From NCBI GenBank assembly GCA_001302245.1, contig LGYU01000001.1, positions 62,001 through 126,000 on the forward strand: DNA of 64,000 nt. The letters are read 5' to 3'. Of the stretch, positions 52,561 through 62,130 are shown one piece after another. Source of the stretch: Chitinophagaceae bacterium PMP191F. GTDB lineage: Bacteria; Bacteroidota; Bacteroidia; Chitinophagales; Chitinophagaceae. The notes under the pieces are model-generated. The model saw only the letters and a program-made list of their open reading frames with translations. It had not been told where the DNA came from and made no database searches. Positions within the stretch are counted from its first letter, which is position 1. Every line of letters starts with the position of its first letter. Made by a program: the position numbers and the translations under genes.

Positions 52561-54156
52561 ATGAAAAAGAATATAGCATATACTGTTTTAGTTATTGCCA
52601 TCGCAATAACAGCCTGCAGTAAAAGTTTTACCGAACGCCCTGCTATTGATCAACCGACCTCCGATAATTTTTATACTACGGCCGAACAGGTAAAAGGTGC
52701 TACCGGTATGTTGTACGGCTATCCCTGGTTCGATTACAATGACAAAGCACTGCATTGTATTGGCGAAGTATTGGGAGGTAACATGTATACAGGCGATCCT
52801 GCCTATGCACCTTATCTCAATTTTACTGTTACGGGAACTGATCCTCGTTTGTCTGAAGCATGGAATGCATTTTACAAAATTGTGGGATGGGCCAATGTGC
52901 TGATCAATACGTTTGAACAAAAGAAAAGCCAGGGTGGCAGTGCAGCTATCCTGGATCCTGGCATTGCAGAAGCAAGATTTATCCGTGGTGTAGGTTTCTT
53001 CTACATTGGCCGTATATGGGGTGATGCGCCGATTGTAACAGATCCTGGTGCTTTATCAAAAAGCGGCAATTTCCAGGTGCCCCGCTATCTGCAGAAAGAT
53101 GTATTGCGTTTTGCATTGGAAGATTTTCGTTATGCAGAACAACATTTGCCTGACAATAATGACAAAGGACGTGTTACGAAATTTTCTGCCAAAGGCATGA
53201 TGGCTAAGTTATACCTGTATCGAAAAGATTATGACAGTGCCAAACTGAAAGCAGGGGAAGTGATCACTTCGCAGAAATATGATCTCACCAACGACTATGC
53301 AGGCATGTTCAATAGTTCTGCACAGAACAACAATACAGAATCAATGTTTGCATTGCAATGGGCTATTTCCAACGACTGGGGTACCCAAAATTCTATACAG
53401 GCTTATGTAGCGCCTGGCAACCTGCTGACCACCGGAGATGGATGGTCTGCCGTGATCCCTTCATTGGATCTGTTACGTTCCTACGAATCGGGTGACCAGC
53501 GTCGTAAATGGTCTGTCATGGAACAAGGAAGTTACTACCCGCAATGGAAGCCGCAACGTGATGCCGGCTCTCCGGCCAGTGCGCAGGTTACAGAGTACAA
53601 CAGCTTTATGGCATCCGGTTATAAATATGATACGGCCAGTACCAATTCTCTGATCCGTATTAAAAATTCAACCCGTTCTAACTCTGCCAAATATATTGTT
53701 GGTCCTGGTAGTGCCAGTGAACCGGTACTGACACAGAAAACACAGATCTGTACTTACCTGTTGCGTTTTGCAGATGTATTGCTGATCTATGCAGAAGCTG
53801 TGTTGGGTGATAATGCCTCTACAGCCGACGGGCAGGCCCTGGCTGCTTTCAACCGCGTACGCACGCGTGCAGGTTTGCTGGGAAAGAACAGTATTACCAA
53901 AAATGATATTCTGCACGAGCGTCGCGTAGAGTTTGCTTTTGAAGGCGATTATTGGTTTGATGTACAACGCCAGGGTTATAATAAAGCGAAACAGATAATA
54001 GAAGCCCAGGAAAGAGGAACGCTGAATGATGATGGCAGTACCAATTCACTGAAAGTGTCACTGAACCTGCCGGTGAACCAGATATTCCTGCCAATACCAT
54101 TGTCAGAAACCGTTCAGAATCCCAAACTGACAGAACCTGCTATTCCTTACTATTGA
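52561..54156 (+). CDS. SusD/RagB-family glycan-binding lipoprotein (mannan locus)
   Basis: SusD lipoproteins lie on the cell surface over SusC and bind the glycan. The 531-residue protein has a lipoprotein signal (MKKNIAYTVLVIAIAITACSK), TPR-like helices with EARFIRGVGFFYIGRIWGDAPIV, and C-terminal segments LRFADVLLIYAEAVL and ERRVEFAFEGDYWFDVQR, all typical of the family. It follows SusC by 35 nt and precedes the surface lipoprotein gene by 20 nt. The ATG at 52561 is chosen over a TTG at 52552. Confidence 0.95.
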   Translation: MKKNIAYTVLVIAIAITACSKSFTERPAIDQPTSDNFYTTAEQVKGATGMLYGYPWFDYNDKALHCIGEVLGGNMYTGDPAYAPYLNFTVTGTDPRLSEAWNAFYKIVGWANVLINTFEQKKSQGGSAAILDPGIAEARFIRGVGFFYIGRIWGDAPIVTDPGALSKSGNFQVPRYLQKDVLRFALEDFRYAEQHLPDNNDKGRVTKFSAKGMMAKLYLYRKDYDSAKLKAGEVITSQKYDLTNDYAGMFNSSAQNNNTESMFALQWAISNDWGTQNSIQAYVAPGNLLTTGDGWSAVIPSLDLLRSYESGDQRRKWSVMEQGSYYPQWKPQRDAGSPASAQVTEYNSFMASGYKYDTASTNSLIRIKNSTRSNSAKYIVGPGSASEPVLTQKTQICTYLLRFADVLLIYAEAVLGDNASTADGQALAAFNRVRTRAGLLGKNSITKNDILHERRVEFAFEGDYWFDVQRQGYNKAKQIIEAQERGTLNDDGSTNSLKVSLNLPVNQIFLPIPLSETVQNPKLTEPAIPYY

Positions 54157-54176
54157 TCATTAAACTGTTTGTGAAT

Positions 54177-55184
54177 ATGAAAAAAACATATAACCAGGTA
54201 CGCCAACTGTTACTGTTTTCATTAACGGCAGTTGTATTATTGGTAAGCGCCTGTAAAAAAGATAACGATGCACCTACTCCAAAACTGGAAACCATTACAC
54301 CCGGACAGGGTTCGGGTGGTGATGTATTGATCTTAACCGGTTCCGGTCTGAGTGATATGCGCACTATTGTATTTGACAAGAACAATGTACCGGCTTCTTT
54401 TACATCCACCTTAAATACCAATAATTCGCTGGTGTTCCGCGTGCCCGATACGGCTTTCGGCGGACCACAGAACATCCTGTTTACCAATAGCGCCGGTAAA
54501 CAATTATCCGTGCCATTCAATGTAGTGGCATTGCCTACTATCAGTACTGCTTTTCCTACGGATTTTGAAATAGGTACCACAATTACCATAACAGGCAATA
54601 ACCTGGATGATGTGACCAAGGTGGTACTGGATGGTACTACTGTTGAAGCTACTATTGTTTCAAAAAGCAGGAAAGAGCTGGTGATCAAAATGCCTGCAAC
54701 AACCATTACCAGGGCAAAACTGAAGATCACCAACTCTTCGGGTGACAGGCTCACAGATATGGAATTTGTAAATGTGGCACAGGCATTCGGGTTGTTTAAA
54801 GATGACTTTGGAATGGACAACTGGTCGTGGGGTGGTGACTTTACAGCAGTGTCGGAAAATGCTGTCACTGGCACTAGATCATTAAAAGCAGCATATACCG
54901 GTTCATGGGGCGGTCTTAGTTTGCATTCGGATGCCGGAGTAAGTATTACAGGATATAAGTATATTACTTTCTGGGCCAAAGGTGCAGATGTAGACAGACA
55001 GGTTGATCTGAAGATCAACTGGGGGCCATCCAGAACATTTACTATTCCTGCAGGCGTGTGGACATACTATCGCGTAACAATTGAAGGATTTCTGACAGGC
55101 ATTACCCAGATCAATGATTTTGTGTTACAGATCCATGATGATGGCAAAACCATCTATTATGATAATATTCTACTGGTGAAATAA
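54177..55184 (+). CDS. IPT/TIG-domain surface lipoprotein, SusE/F-like position
   Basis: The 335-residue protein has a lipoprotein signal with the Cys in LLVSACKKD, two IPT/TIG immunoglobulin-like domains (about 35-115 and 118-200, with TPGQGSGGDVLILTG and FPTDFEIGTTITITGNN), and a C-terminal carbohydrate-binding-like jellyroll (about 205-335, with DDFGMDNWSWGGDFTAVSENAVTG and YYDNILLVK). Its place after SusD suggests a mannan-binding surface protein equal to SusE/F. The mannan specificity is inferred from context. Confidence 0.85.
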   Translation: MKKTYNQVRQLLLFSLTAVVLLVSACKKDNDAPTPKLETITPGQGSGGDVLILTGSGLSDMRTIVFDKNNVPASFTSTLNTNNSLVFRVPDTAFGGPQNILFTNSAGKQLSVPFNVVALPTISTAFPTDFEIGTTITITGNNLDDVTKVVLDGTTVEATIVSKSRKELVIKMPATTITRAKLKITNSSGDRLTDMEFVNVAQAFGLFKDDFGMDNWSWGGDFTAVSENAVTGTRSLKAAYTGSWGGLSLHSDAGVSITGYKYITFWAKGADVDRQVDLKINWGPSRTFTIPAGVWTYYRVTIEGFLTGITQINDFVLQIHDDGKTIYYDNILLVK

Positions 55185-55289
55185 TGTTAGAAAGTACAAG
55201 AGTTCATATGTGATAGGTTGAAAAGTGACTAGGGGAACAGAAAGAGTATTACGTAAACAGGATACCTCTTTTTCATCACAAGCAATATG

Positions 55290-55328
55290 GCCTGGTTCAT
55301 ATATAATGAATGTGAACCAGGCTCTTTT
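55290..55328 (+). terminator. Internal terminator between the transport and enzyme genes of the mannan locus
   Basis: A perfect 10-bp stem GCCTGGTTCA / TGAACCAGGC with a 13-nt loop is followed by TCTTTTA. It lies 106 nt after the lipoprotein stop and 14 nt upstream of the enzyme start. It probably lowers expression of the downstream enzymes relative to SusC/D. Confidence 0.75.
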
Positions 55329-55335
55329 AACAATT

Positions 55336-57732
55336 ATGCGGCAATACGGTTACAGACAATGGATAAGTAAAACAGGCGGATATTTCCGGGAAATGTTGCA
55401 AGGCATTGTGTTGTTGATGGTGGGGCATTATGCTGTTGCTCAGGGGGTATTTGTGCAACGTAACGGACAGCAGCTAACGCTGAACGGGAAGCCTTATTAT
55501 TATATAGGTGCTAATTACTGGTATGGCAGTGTGCTGGGCTTGCAGCAGGATAAAACGCATGGGATAGAACGGCTGCGCAAGGAACTGGATTTTCTCCAAC
55601 ATCACCAGGTTGCCAACTTACGAGTGCTGGCCGGTGCTGAAGGCAGTGGATTGGTGAATGGAGTAGAACGGGTAGGCCCGCCATTACAACCCGCTAAAGG
55701 ACAATTTGATGAACGTGTACTGGAAAGTCTTGACCTGTTGTTGTTTGAAATGAGTAAGCGTAATATGAAAGCTGTTGTTTATCTCAGCAACAACTGGGAA
55801 TGGAGCGGCGGTTTTTTACAATACTTGCGTTGGAACAACGTGATAACAGAAGAAGAGTTCCGGAAAAAACTGAGCTGGGATGAATTGAGAGATGCCGTGA
55901 GTAAATTCTATACCTGCAACGATTGCAAAAAGGATTACCTGGCACAGGTAAAAAAGATACTGAGTCGTACAAATAAATATTCAGGTGTAAAATATATAGA
56001 GGATTCTGCTATTATGGCGTGGGAGCTGGCAAATGAACCACGTCCCATGCGTGCAGAAGCAATAGGGCCTTATCAGAAATGGGTGTCAGAAGTGGCAACT
56101 GCTATCAGAACCACCGACAAAAAACATTTGATCACTACCGGTGCAGAAGGGTTTATGGGCACTGAAGACCTGCAGGTATTTGAAACGATCCATGCGGATA
56201 AGAATATTGATTATCTCACCATCCATATCTGGCCAAAGAACTGGAGCTGGTTCCGGGAAAAAAATATTGCAGGCGATTTTGATAATGTGATCAGTAAAAC
56301 CGGGGACTATATCAAACAGCATGTAGCAATAGCTGAGAAATTAAAAAAGCCATTGGCTATTGAGGAATTTGGTTTGCCGCGTGATGAACATTCGTATAAC
56401 ATAGAATCACCCACCACATGGCGGGATAAATATTATGCATACATACTGGAACAGTGGCAACAAAGCCGTACATCCGGTGGAGCCATTGCCGGATGCAATT
56501 TCTGGGTGTTCAATGGTTCGGCAAGACCAATACCGGGACAAACTTTCTGGAAGCAAGGAGATGATTATATGGGCGATCCGCCCATGGAAGAACAAGGTTT
56601 GAATGGCGTGTTTGATAGTGATGCTTCGACATGGCAGCTTATTGCAAAATACATCAATGCCGGTACTGCCAGAAGAATGCCTGCAGATCCGCTTGCTACA
56701 AAAGAAACAATCAACCTGTATAATAATCTTGGAAAACTGTTGCAGAAGGGAATTATGTTTGGTCACCAGGATGATGTGGCCTATGGCATAGGATGGAAAT
56801 ACGTACCGGGTAAAAGTGATGTAAAAGAACTGGTGAATGATTATCCTGCGGTATATGGCTGGGAACTGGGTAATATTGAACATGATCTTCCATACAATAT
56901 AGACAGCGTACCATTTGATAAAATGCGTGGTTATATTCAACAGGCATACCAGAAAGGGAGTGTGATCACTATCAGTTGGCATGCCGATAACCCGTTGAAT
57001 GATGCTTCCGCATGGGATACCACACATGGCAGTGTAGCAGCTATTCTGCCCGGAGGCAGCAAACACGGCGTATACACCAGTTGGCTTGATAAAATAGCAG
57101 GTTTTATGCTGAGCCTGCGCGGAAGCAAAGGTGAATATATACCGGTATTGTTCCGCCCTTTTCATGAACTGACTGGCAACTGGTTCTGGTGGTGCCGCAA
57201 TACCTGTACGCCGGAAGAATTTAAATCATTGTGGCGGTTTACCATTCGTTACCTGCAGCAAAAAAACGTGCACAACCTGTTGTATGTATACAATACAGCA
57301 GACTTCATTTCGCGCGAAAGTTTCCTGGAAAGATATGCAGGTGATGATGTGGCAGACCTTGTTAGTTTTGACAGCTATCAGTTTAATGATCCGGTCAGGG
57401 ATTCTTCTTTCATGAATGCACTCGATTCACGGCTGGGACTCATAGAAAAAATAGCCACAGAAAAAGGGAAGATAGCCGCGCTGGGTGAAACCGGCTATGA
57501 GGCCATTCCTTATGCGCAGTGGTGGACAAAAACGCTGTGGCAGGCTATGGGGCATCACAGCATATCATACGTATTGCTATGGCGGAATGCAGGACTGATG
57601 AAAAATGGCAAATGGCATTACTATGTTCCAAAAAAGAATGATGTATCAACAGATGATTTTAAGAAATTCTACCAGTTGGATAAAACTCTTTTTGAAAAGG
57701 ATGTGATAAGAGAAAAGTTGTATCAGCAGTAA
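55336..57732 (+). CDS. Bimodular GH5-GH26 mannanase
   Basis: This 798-residue protein joins two mannanase catalytic domains. The N-terminal half (about 40-470) is GH5, probably subfamily 7, with YYYIGANYWYGSVLG, acid/base E234 (ANEPRP) and nucleophile E344 (IEEFG). The C-terminal half (about 495-785) is GH26, with FGHQDD, acid/base E611 (FRPFHELTGNWFWW) and nucleophile E718 (GETGYE). All four catalytic Glu are present. A short signal-like region (LQGIVLLMVGHYAVAQG) ends near residue 36. The start at 55336 follows the hairpin terminator; upstream starts at 55225 and 55306 fall in or before the stem. It likely acts on mannan outside the cytoplasm. Confidence 0.88.
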   Translation: MRQYGYRQWISKTGGYFREMLQGIVLLMVGHYAVAQGVFVQRNGQQLTLNGKPYYYIGANYWYGSVLGLQQDKTHGIERLRKELDFLQHHQVANLRVLAGAEGSGLVNGVERVGPPLQPAKGQFDERVLESLDLLLFEMSKRNMKAVVYLSNNWEWSGGFLQYLRWNNVITEEEFRKKLSWDELRDAVSKFYTCNDCKKDYLAQVKKILSRTNKYSGVKYIEDSAIMAWELANEPRPMRAEAIGPYQKWVSEVATAIRTTDKKHLITTGAEGFMGTEDLQVFETIHADKNIDYLTIHIWPKNWSWFREKNIAGDFDNVISKTGDYIKQHVAIAEKLKKPLAIEEFGLPRDEHSYNIESPTTWRDKYYAYILEQWQQSRTSGGAIAGCNFWVFNGSARPIPGQTFWKQGDDYMGDPPMEEQGLNGVFDSDASTWQLIAKYINAGTARRMPADPLATKETINLYNNLGKLLQKGIMFGHQDDVAYGIGWKYVPGKSDVKELVNDYPAVYGWELGNIEHDLPYNIDSVPFDKMRGYIQQAYQKGSVITISWHADNPLNDASAWDTTHGSVAAILPGGSKHGVYTSWLDKIAGFMLSLRGSKGEYIPVLFRPFHELTGNWFWWCRNTCTPEEFKSLWRFTIRYLQQKNVHNLLYVYNTADFISRESFLERYAGDDVADLVSFDSYQFNDPVRDSSFMNALDSRLGLIEKIATEKGKIAALGETGYEAIPYAQWWTKTLWQAMGHHSISYVLLWRNAGLMKNGKWHYYVPKKNDVSTDDFKKFYQLDKTLFEKDVIREKLYQQ

Positions 57733-57754
57733 TAAAATACAGCCTGTGAAAAAG

Positions 57755-58996
57755 ATGAGAAAGCGTTTTTATACATATTACCAGGTGAAGCATCTTGTGT
57801 TGCTATCAGCATTGCTGACGGTATTATCGGCTGGCTGTAAAAAAGATACACAACACGATGATGGAACTCCACCGCCTGTCACCGATACTGTTCCGTCGCT
57901 TACAACGGTACGGTCATGGTTGGTAGATAAAAATGCTACTGAGCAAACAGCAGCACTGTTCTACAACCTGAAAAAGATCGCTAAAAAAAATGTACTGTTT
58001 GGTCACCAGGATGATACCAAACGGGGTGTTACCAATGCTACCACGCAATGGGCTAATGAACAGCAATTCAGTGGCGTGCCACAGACGAAATCGGATGTAC
58101 AATTGGTAACAGGTGCTTATCCTGCCGTATACGGACACGATTTTATTCATATTGCCAATTTTACAGACGGCAACTGGTTTGATTATGAAACGCAGATTGC
58201 CAGAACGCTGGCAATTGATGCTTATAATCGTGGTGGTGTAAACACTTTTGCATGGCATTATTCCAACCCGGTTTCAAAAGGAAGTTTTTACTGGGATCAA
58301 TCTCCTGTAATAGCAGTCAGTGAGATATTACCGGGTGCAGACAGCAACGTTGTATATAAAAACTCACTGAAAGAAGTTGCTGCATTTGCGAAAACGCTGA
58401 CTGGTGCAGATGGAAAACCGGTGCCGGTCATCTTCCGGCCTTTTCATGAATTTGATGGTGATTGGTTCTGGTGGGGAAAGGCGCATTGTACAGCAGATGA
58501 GTACAAAAAGCTATACCAGTTTACCGTAACATACCTGCGGGATAGTTTGAACGTGCACAATTTTATATATGCATGGTCGCCCGACAGAAATTTTTCAACT
58601 GAAGCGCAGTACCTGGAACGATATCCTGGCGATGCGTATGTAGACCTGGTGGGAATGGACAATTATGTAGATCTGGCGGCCAATGTGACACCAGCTACTG
58701 CAGCCGTGAAGTTGCAGATTGTAGACAACTATGCAAAACAGAAAAATAAGATCGCCGCATTGACAGAAACAGGTCTGGCCAATCTTACCCGTTCAGACTG
58801 GTATACACAACAATTGCTGAAAGTATTGCAATACCAGAAGCTGGAAATTGCCTATGCACTGGTATGGGCAAATACAACCAGTGCTTACTGGACGCCCTAC
58901 AAAGGACATCCGGCAGAAACAGATTTTATTAAATTTAAAAATGATCCCTATGTGCTGTTTGGTGATAAACTGCCCGGTATGTACCTGATAAAGTAA
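57755..58996 (+). CDS. GH26 beta-mannanase lipoprotein
   Basis: The 413-residue protein has a lipoprotein signal with the Cys in LSAGCKKD, so it sits on a membrane, likely the cell surface or periplasmic face. The GH26 domain has FGHQDDTKRG, acid/base E232 in FRPFHEFDGDWFWW and nucleophile E338 in ALTETG. It is related to the C-terminal domain of the preceding protein, so a duplication is likely. The enzyme probably releases mannobiose from mannan. It is 22 nt after the fusion gene. I prefer the ATG at 57755 over a GTG at 57746. Confidence 0.92.
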   Translation: MRKRFYTYYQVKHLVLLSALLTVLSAGCKKDTQHDDGTPPPVTDTVPSLTTVRSWLVDKNATEQTAALFYNLKKIAKKNVLFGHQDDTKRGVTNATTQWANEQQFSGVPQTKSDVQLVTGAYPAVYGHDFIHIANFTDGNWFDYETQIARTLAIDAYNRGGVNTFAWHYSNPVSKGSFYWDQSPVIAVSEILPGADSNVVYKNSLKEVAAFAKTLTGADGKPVPVIFRPFHEFDGDWFWWGKAHCTADEYKKLYQFTVTYLRDSLNVHNFIYAWSPDRNFSTEAQYLERYPGDAYVDLVGMDNYVDLAANVTPATAAVKLQIVDNYAKQKNKIAALTETGLANLTRSDWYTQQLLKVLQYQKLEIAYALVWANTTSAYWTPYKGHPAETDFIKFKNDPYVLFGDKLPGMYLIK

Positions 58997-59002
58997 CACA
59001 AC

Positions 59003-60826
59003 ATGAAATTACAGTTGATAGACATTGCTATTATTATCACATACCTGGTGATGATGATAATGATAGGATGGTTTTTAAGAAAAAAGGCAAGACAGAACAA
59101 AGAAAGCTATTTGCTGGGGGGCAAACGCCTGCCCTGGTATATGCTGGGATTAAGTGATGCGTCGGACATGTTTGATATCAGTGGTACCATGTGGATGGTA
59201 ACATTGTGTTTTGTATACGGAATGAAAAGCGTGTGGATACCCTGGCTGTGGCCTGTATTTAACCAGGTGTTCAACATGATGTTCCTGGCCAAATGGCTGA
59301 GACGTTCCAATGCTGATACGGGCGCAGAGTGGCTTGCCACGCGTTTTGGAACCACAGGACGGGGAGTGCGTTCGTCGCATAACATCACCGTCGCATTTGC
59401 ATTGCTGGGGTGCCTGGGCTTCCTGGCGTATGGATTTGTAGGATTGGGTAAGTTCATTGAAATTTTTGTTCCATGGCATCTGGTGCAACCTTATGTACCC
59501 TTTACAGTAGCGCCACAGTATGTAGCACATGTATATGGTATTGTGTTTACGCTGTTTGCCATGTTCTATTCAATACTGGGTGGTATGCATAGCATCGTGC
59601 TGGGCGATTTTATCAAATATGTGATCATGACTGTGGGGTGTATTGCCATTGCAGTGATAGCCATGATCAATCTGCATGGGAAAACATTACCGGTGCCTCA
59701 TGATTGGAGCAACCCTTTTTTTGGATGGAAACTGAACCTGGACTGGTCATCGGTAATAGCGGATGTTAACAAAAAAATAGAGAGCGATGGATACGGTTTG
59801 TTCGGGATCTTTTTTATGATGATGTTGTTTAAAGGAGTATTTGCCAGTCTTGCAGGACCTGCACCTAACTACGATATGCAGAAGATACTTTCTACCCGTT
59901 CTCCCAAAGAGGCTTCCAAAATGACAGGATTTGTATCTATTGTATTGCTTCCTGTGCGCTATGCCATGATCATCGGGTTAACCGTGCTGGCGTTGTTGTA
60001 TTATAACCAGCTGCACATTGCCACACCGGAAGGAACTGATTTTGAGAAAATATTACCGGCTGCCATTAACGGTTTTTTACCTGCCGGTATACTGGGGCTG
60101 GTACTGACCGGATTACTGGGTGCATTTATGGGCACCTTTTCCGGTACACTCAATGCTGCACAGGCTTATATTGTAAATGACATATACCTGAAATATGTAC
60201 GTCCTGATGCGTCCACTAAAAAAATAATATCCATGAATTACATCGTGGGACTGGTGGTGGTAGCAACAGGAATATTACTGGGCTTTTTTGCAAAGGATGT
60301 AAACAGCATACTGCAATGGATAGTAGGTGCATTGTATGGAGGATACATTGCTGCCAATATGCTGAAATGGTACTGGTGGCGTTTCAATGCCAATGGGTTT
60401 TTCTGGGGAATGATGGCTGGTATTATAGCCGCGCTGGTGTTCCCGTTTATTTTTGATGGACTACCACTGTACAATTGGCCTTTACTGTTTTTGGTATCAC
60501 TGGCAGGTTGTTTTATCGGCACCTATGCTGCACCGGCAACAGATATAGCAGTATTAAAGAAATTTTACCGTACGGTAAGACCCTGGGGATTCTGGCAACC
60601 CATACACAAGCTGGTACAGGAAGAAGATACTGATTTTATTCCCAACAGGCGTTTGAGGCTTGACATGTTCAATGTAGTGCTGGGTATTATAGCACAGTGT
60701 GCGCTTACCTTATTGCCCATGTATGTGGTGCTATCCATGCACTTGCCGTTGTTCATAACCATTGCCATATTGCTCATTATAGTATTGATACTGAAAAAAA
60801 CATGGTGGAATAAACTGGAAGACTAA
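59003..60826 (+). CDS. SLC5-family sodium/solute symporter, predicted mannobiose importer
   Basis: The 607-residue protein has about 14 membrane segments and the sodium/solute symporter pattern, beginning LIDIAIIITYLVMMIMIGWFL and with KESYLLGGKRLPWYMLGLSDASDMFDISG. It starts 6 nt after the GH26 gene. In Bacteroides fragilis a similar symporter lies between mannanase and phosphorylase genes and is thought to import mannobiose into the cytoplasm, where the phosphorylase and epimerase act. The substrate is inferred from this context. Confidence 0.88.
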   Translation: MKLQLIDIAIIITYLVMMIMIGWFLRKKARQNKESYLLGGKRLPWYMLGLSDASDMFDISGTMWMVTLCFVYGMKSVWIPWLWPVFNQVFNMMFLAKWLRRSNADTGAEWLATRFGTTGRGVRSSHNITVAFALLGCLGFLAYGFVGLGKFIEIFVPWHLVQPYVPFTVAPQYVAHVYGIVFTLFAMFYSILGGMHSIVLGDFIKYVIMTVGCIAIAVIAMINLHGKTLPVPHDWSNPFFGWKLNLDWSSVIADVNKKIESDGYGLFGIFFMMMLFKGVFASLAGPAPNYDMQKILSTRSPKEASKMTGFVSIVLLPVRYAMIIGLTVLALLYYNQLHIATPEGTDFEKILPAAINGFLPAGILGLVLTGLLGAFMGTFSGTLNAAQAYIVNDIYLKYVRPDASTKKIISMNYIVGLVVVATGILLGFFAKDVNSILQWIVGALYGGYIAANMLKWYWWRFNANGFFWGMMAGIIAALVFPFIFDGLPLYNWPLLFLVSLAGCFIGTYAAPATDIAVLKKFYRTVRPWGFWQPIHKLVQEEDTDFIPNRRLRLDMFNVVLGIIAQCALTLLPMYVVLSMHLPLFITIAILLIIVLILKKTWWNKLED

Positions 60827-60885
60827 CCTATGCAACAGGTTTTCCGGGAAAGTGATAATAGCCGGCAGGCATCAAATACCGTAAT

Positions 60886-62109
60886 ATGAATAATAATTTT
60901 GAAAAGCGATTGCAGGAACTGCAGCGGATGCATGATGAGTTGATCAGCAGACCCAACAAAAAGATGGTGTCAGGAAACGGTGTATTTGAACGATACGAAC
61001 ATCCTGTGTTAACCGCAGCGCATACGCCTCTGTTCTGGCGTTATGATCTGAACGAGATCACCAATCCGTACCTGATGGAACGATTTGGTATCAATGCCGT
61101 ATTCAATGCAGGAGCTATTAAATTACAGGATAAATACCTGATGATGGCACGTGTGGAAGGAGCAGACAGAAAATCCTTTTTTGCCGTGGCAGAAAGTGCC
61201 AGCCCCGTAGACAATTTCAGGTTCCGAAATTACCCCGTTATTATTCCGGAACTACAGGAGCCGGATGTGAATGTGTATGATATGCGCGTGGTACAGCACC
61301 AGGATGGATGGGTGTACGGATTGTTTTGCACTGAACGCAGGGATGCTTCTGCGGGCGTAGATGATCAGTCTGCTGCCATAGCACAATGTGGTATTGTACG
61401 AACCAGGGATATGGAACAGTGGGAAAGACTGGATGATCTGAAAACGCCTTCGCCGCAGCAACGTAATGTGGTGTTGCACCCGGAATTTATTGATGGTAAA
61501 TATGCTTTTTATACCCGGCCACAGGATGGATTTATCAATACCGGTAAAGGTGGCGGTATAGGTTTTGGGCTCAGCAGTAGTATAGAGCATGCGGTTGTTG
61601 ACAAAGAACTGGTCATTGATCCCAAAGTGTACCATACTGTGTACGAAGCAAAGAACGGGCTGGGGCCTGCGCCTATAAAAACGGCCCGTGGCTGGTTGCA
61701 CATGGCACATGGTGTGCGCAATACTGCCGCAGGATTGAGATATGTACTGTATCTTTTTATGACTGATCTGAAAGATGTATCCAGGGTTATCTATAAACCC
61801 GGTGGTTATTTTATGGCGCCGGAAGGTGAGGAAAGAACAGGAGATGTGTCCAATGTATTATTCTGTAATGGCTGGATACCGGATGAAGATGGAACAGTGT
61901 ATATTTATTATGCCTCTTCCGACTCACGTATGCATGTGGCCGTAACAACGCTGGAAAAACTGATAGATTATGTGATCAACACTCCGGAAGATGGATTTAC
62001 ATCTGCAGCATCTGTACAAACACTGAACCGTATCATTGACAGGAACCTGGCGGAAGTGTCAAAAGAAGCGCTTCCTCCAACAGGTCAGCAACAAACTGTA
62101 CGGATGTAA
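60886..62109 (+). CDS. GH130 4-O-beta-D-mannosyl-D-glucose phosphorylase
   Basis: The enzyme uses phosphate to split mannosyl-glucose into mannose-1-phosphate and glucose. The 407-residue protein has the GH130 subfamily 1 pattern with [22 protein letters not shown], the proton donor D132 in VNVYDMRV (numbered 131 in the B. fragilis enzyme), [22 protein letters not shown] and [14 protein letters not shown]. It has no signal peptide and so acts in the cytoplasm. It sits directly before the epimerase gene, as expected for the mannobiose pathway. The start codon is preceded by a 59-nt gap. Confidence 0.92.
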   Translation: MNNNFEKRLQELQRMHDELISRPNKKMVSGNGVFERYEHPVLTAAHTPLFWRYDLNEITNPYLMERFGINAVFNAGAIKLQDKYLMMARVEGADRKSFFAVAESASPVDNFRFRNYPVIIPELQEPDVNVYDMRVVQHQDGWVYGLFCTERRDASAGVDDQSAAIAQCGIVRTRDMEQWERLDDLKTPSPQQRNVVLHPEFIDGKYAFYTRPQDGFINTGKGGGIGFGLSSSIEHAVVDKELVIDPKVYHTVYEAKNGLGPAPIKTARGWLHMAHGVRNTAAGLRYVLYLFMTDLKDVSRVIYKPGGYFMAPEGEERTGDVSNVLFCNGWIPDEDGTVYIYYASSDSRMHVAVTTLEKLIDYVINTPEDGFTSAASVQTLNRIIDRNLAEVSKEALPPTGQQQTVRM

Positions 62110-62130
62110 TCTGTAATTTTTTAAGTGTCT

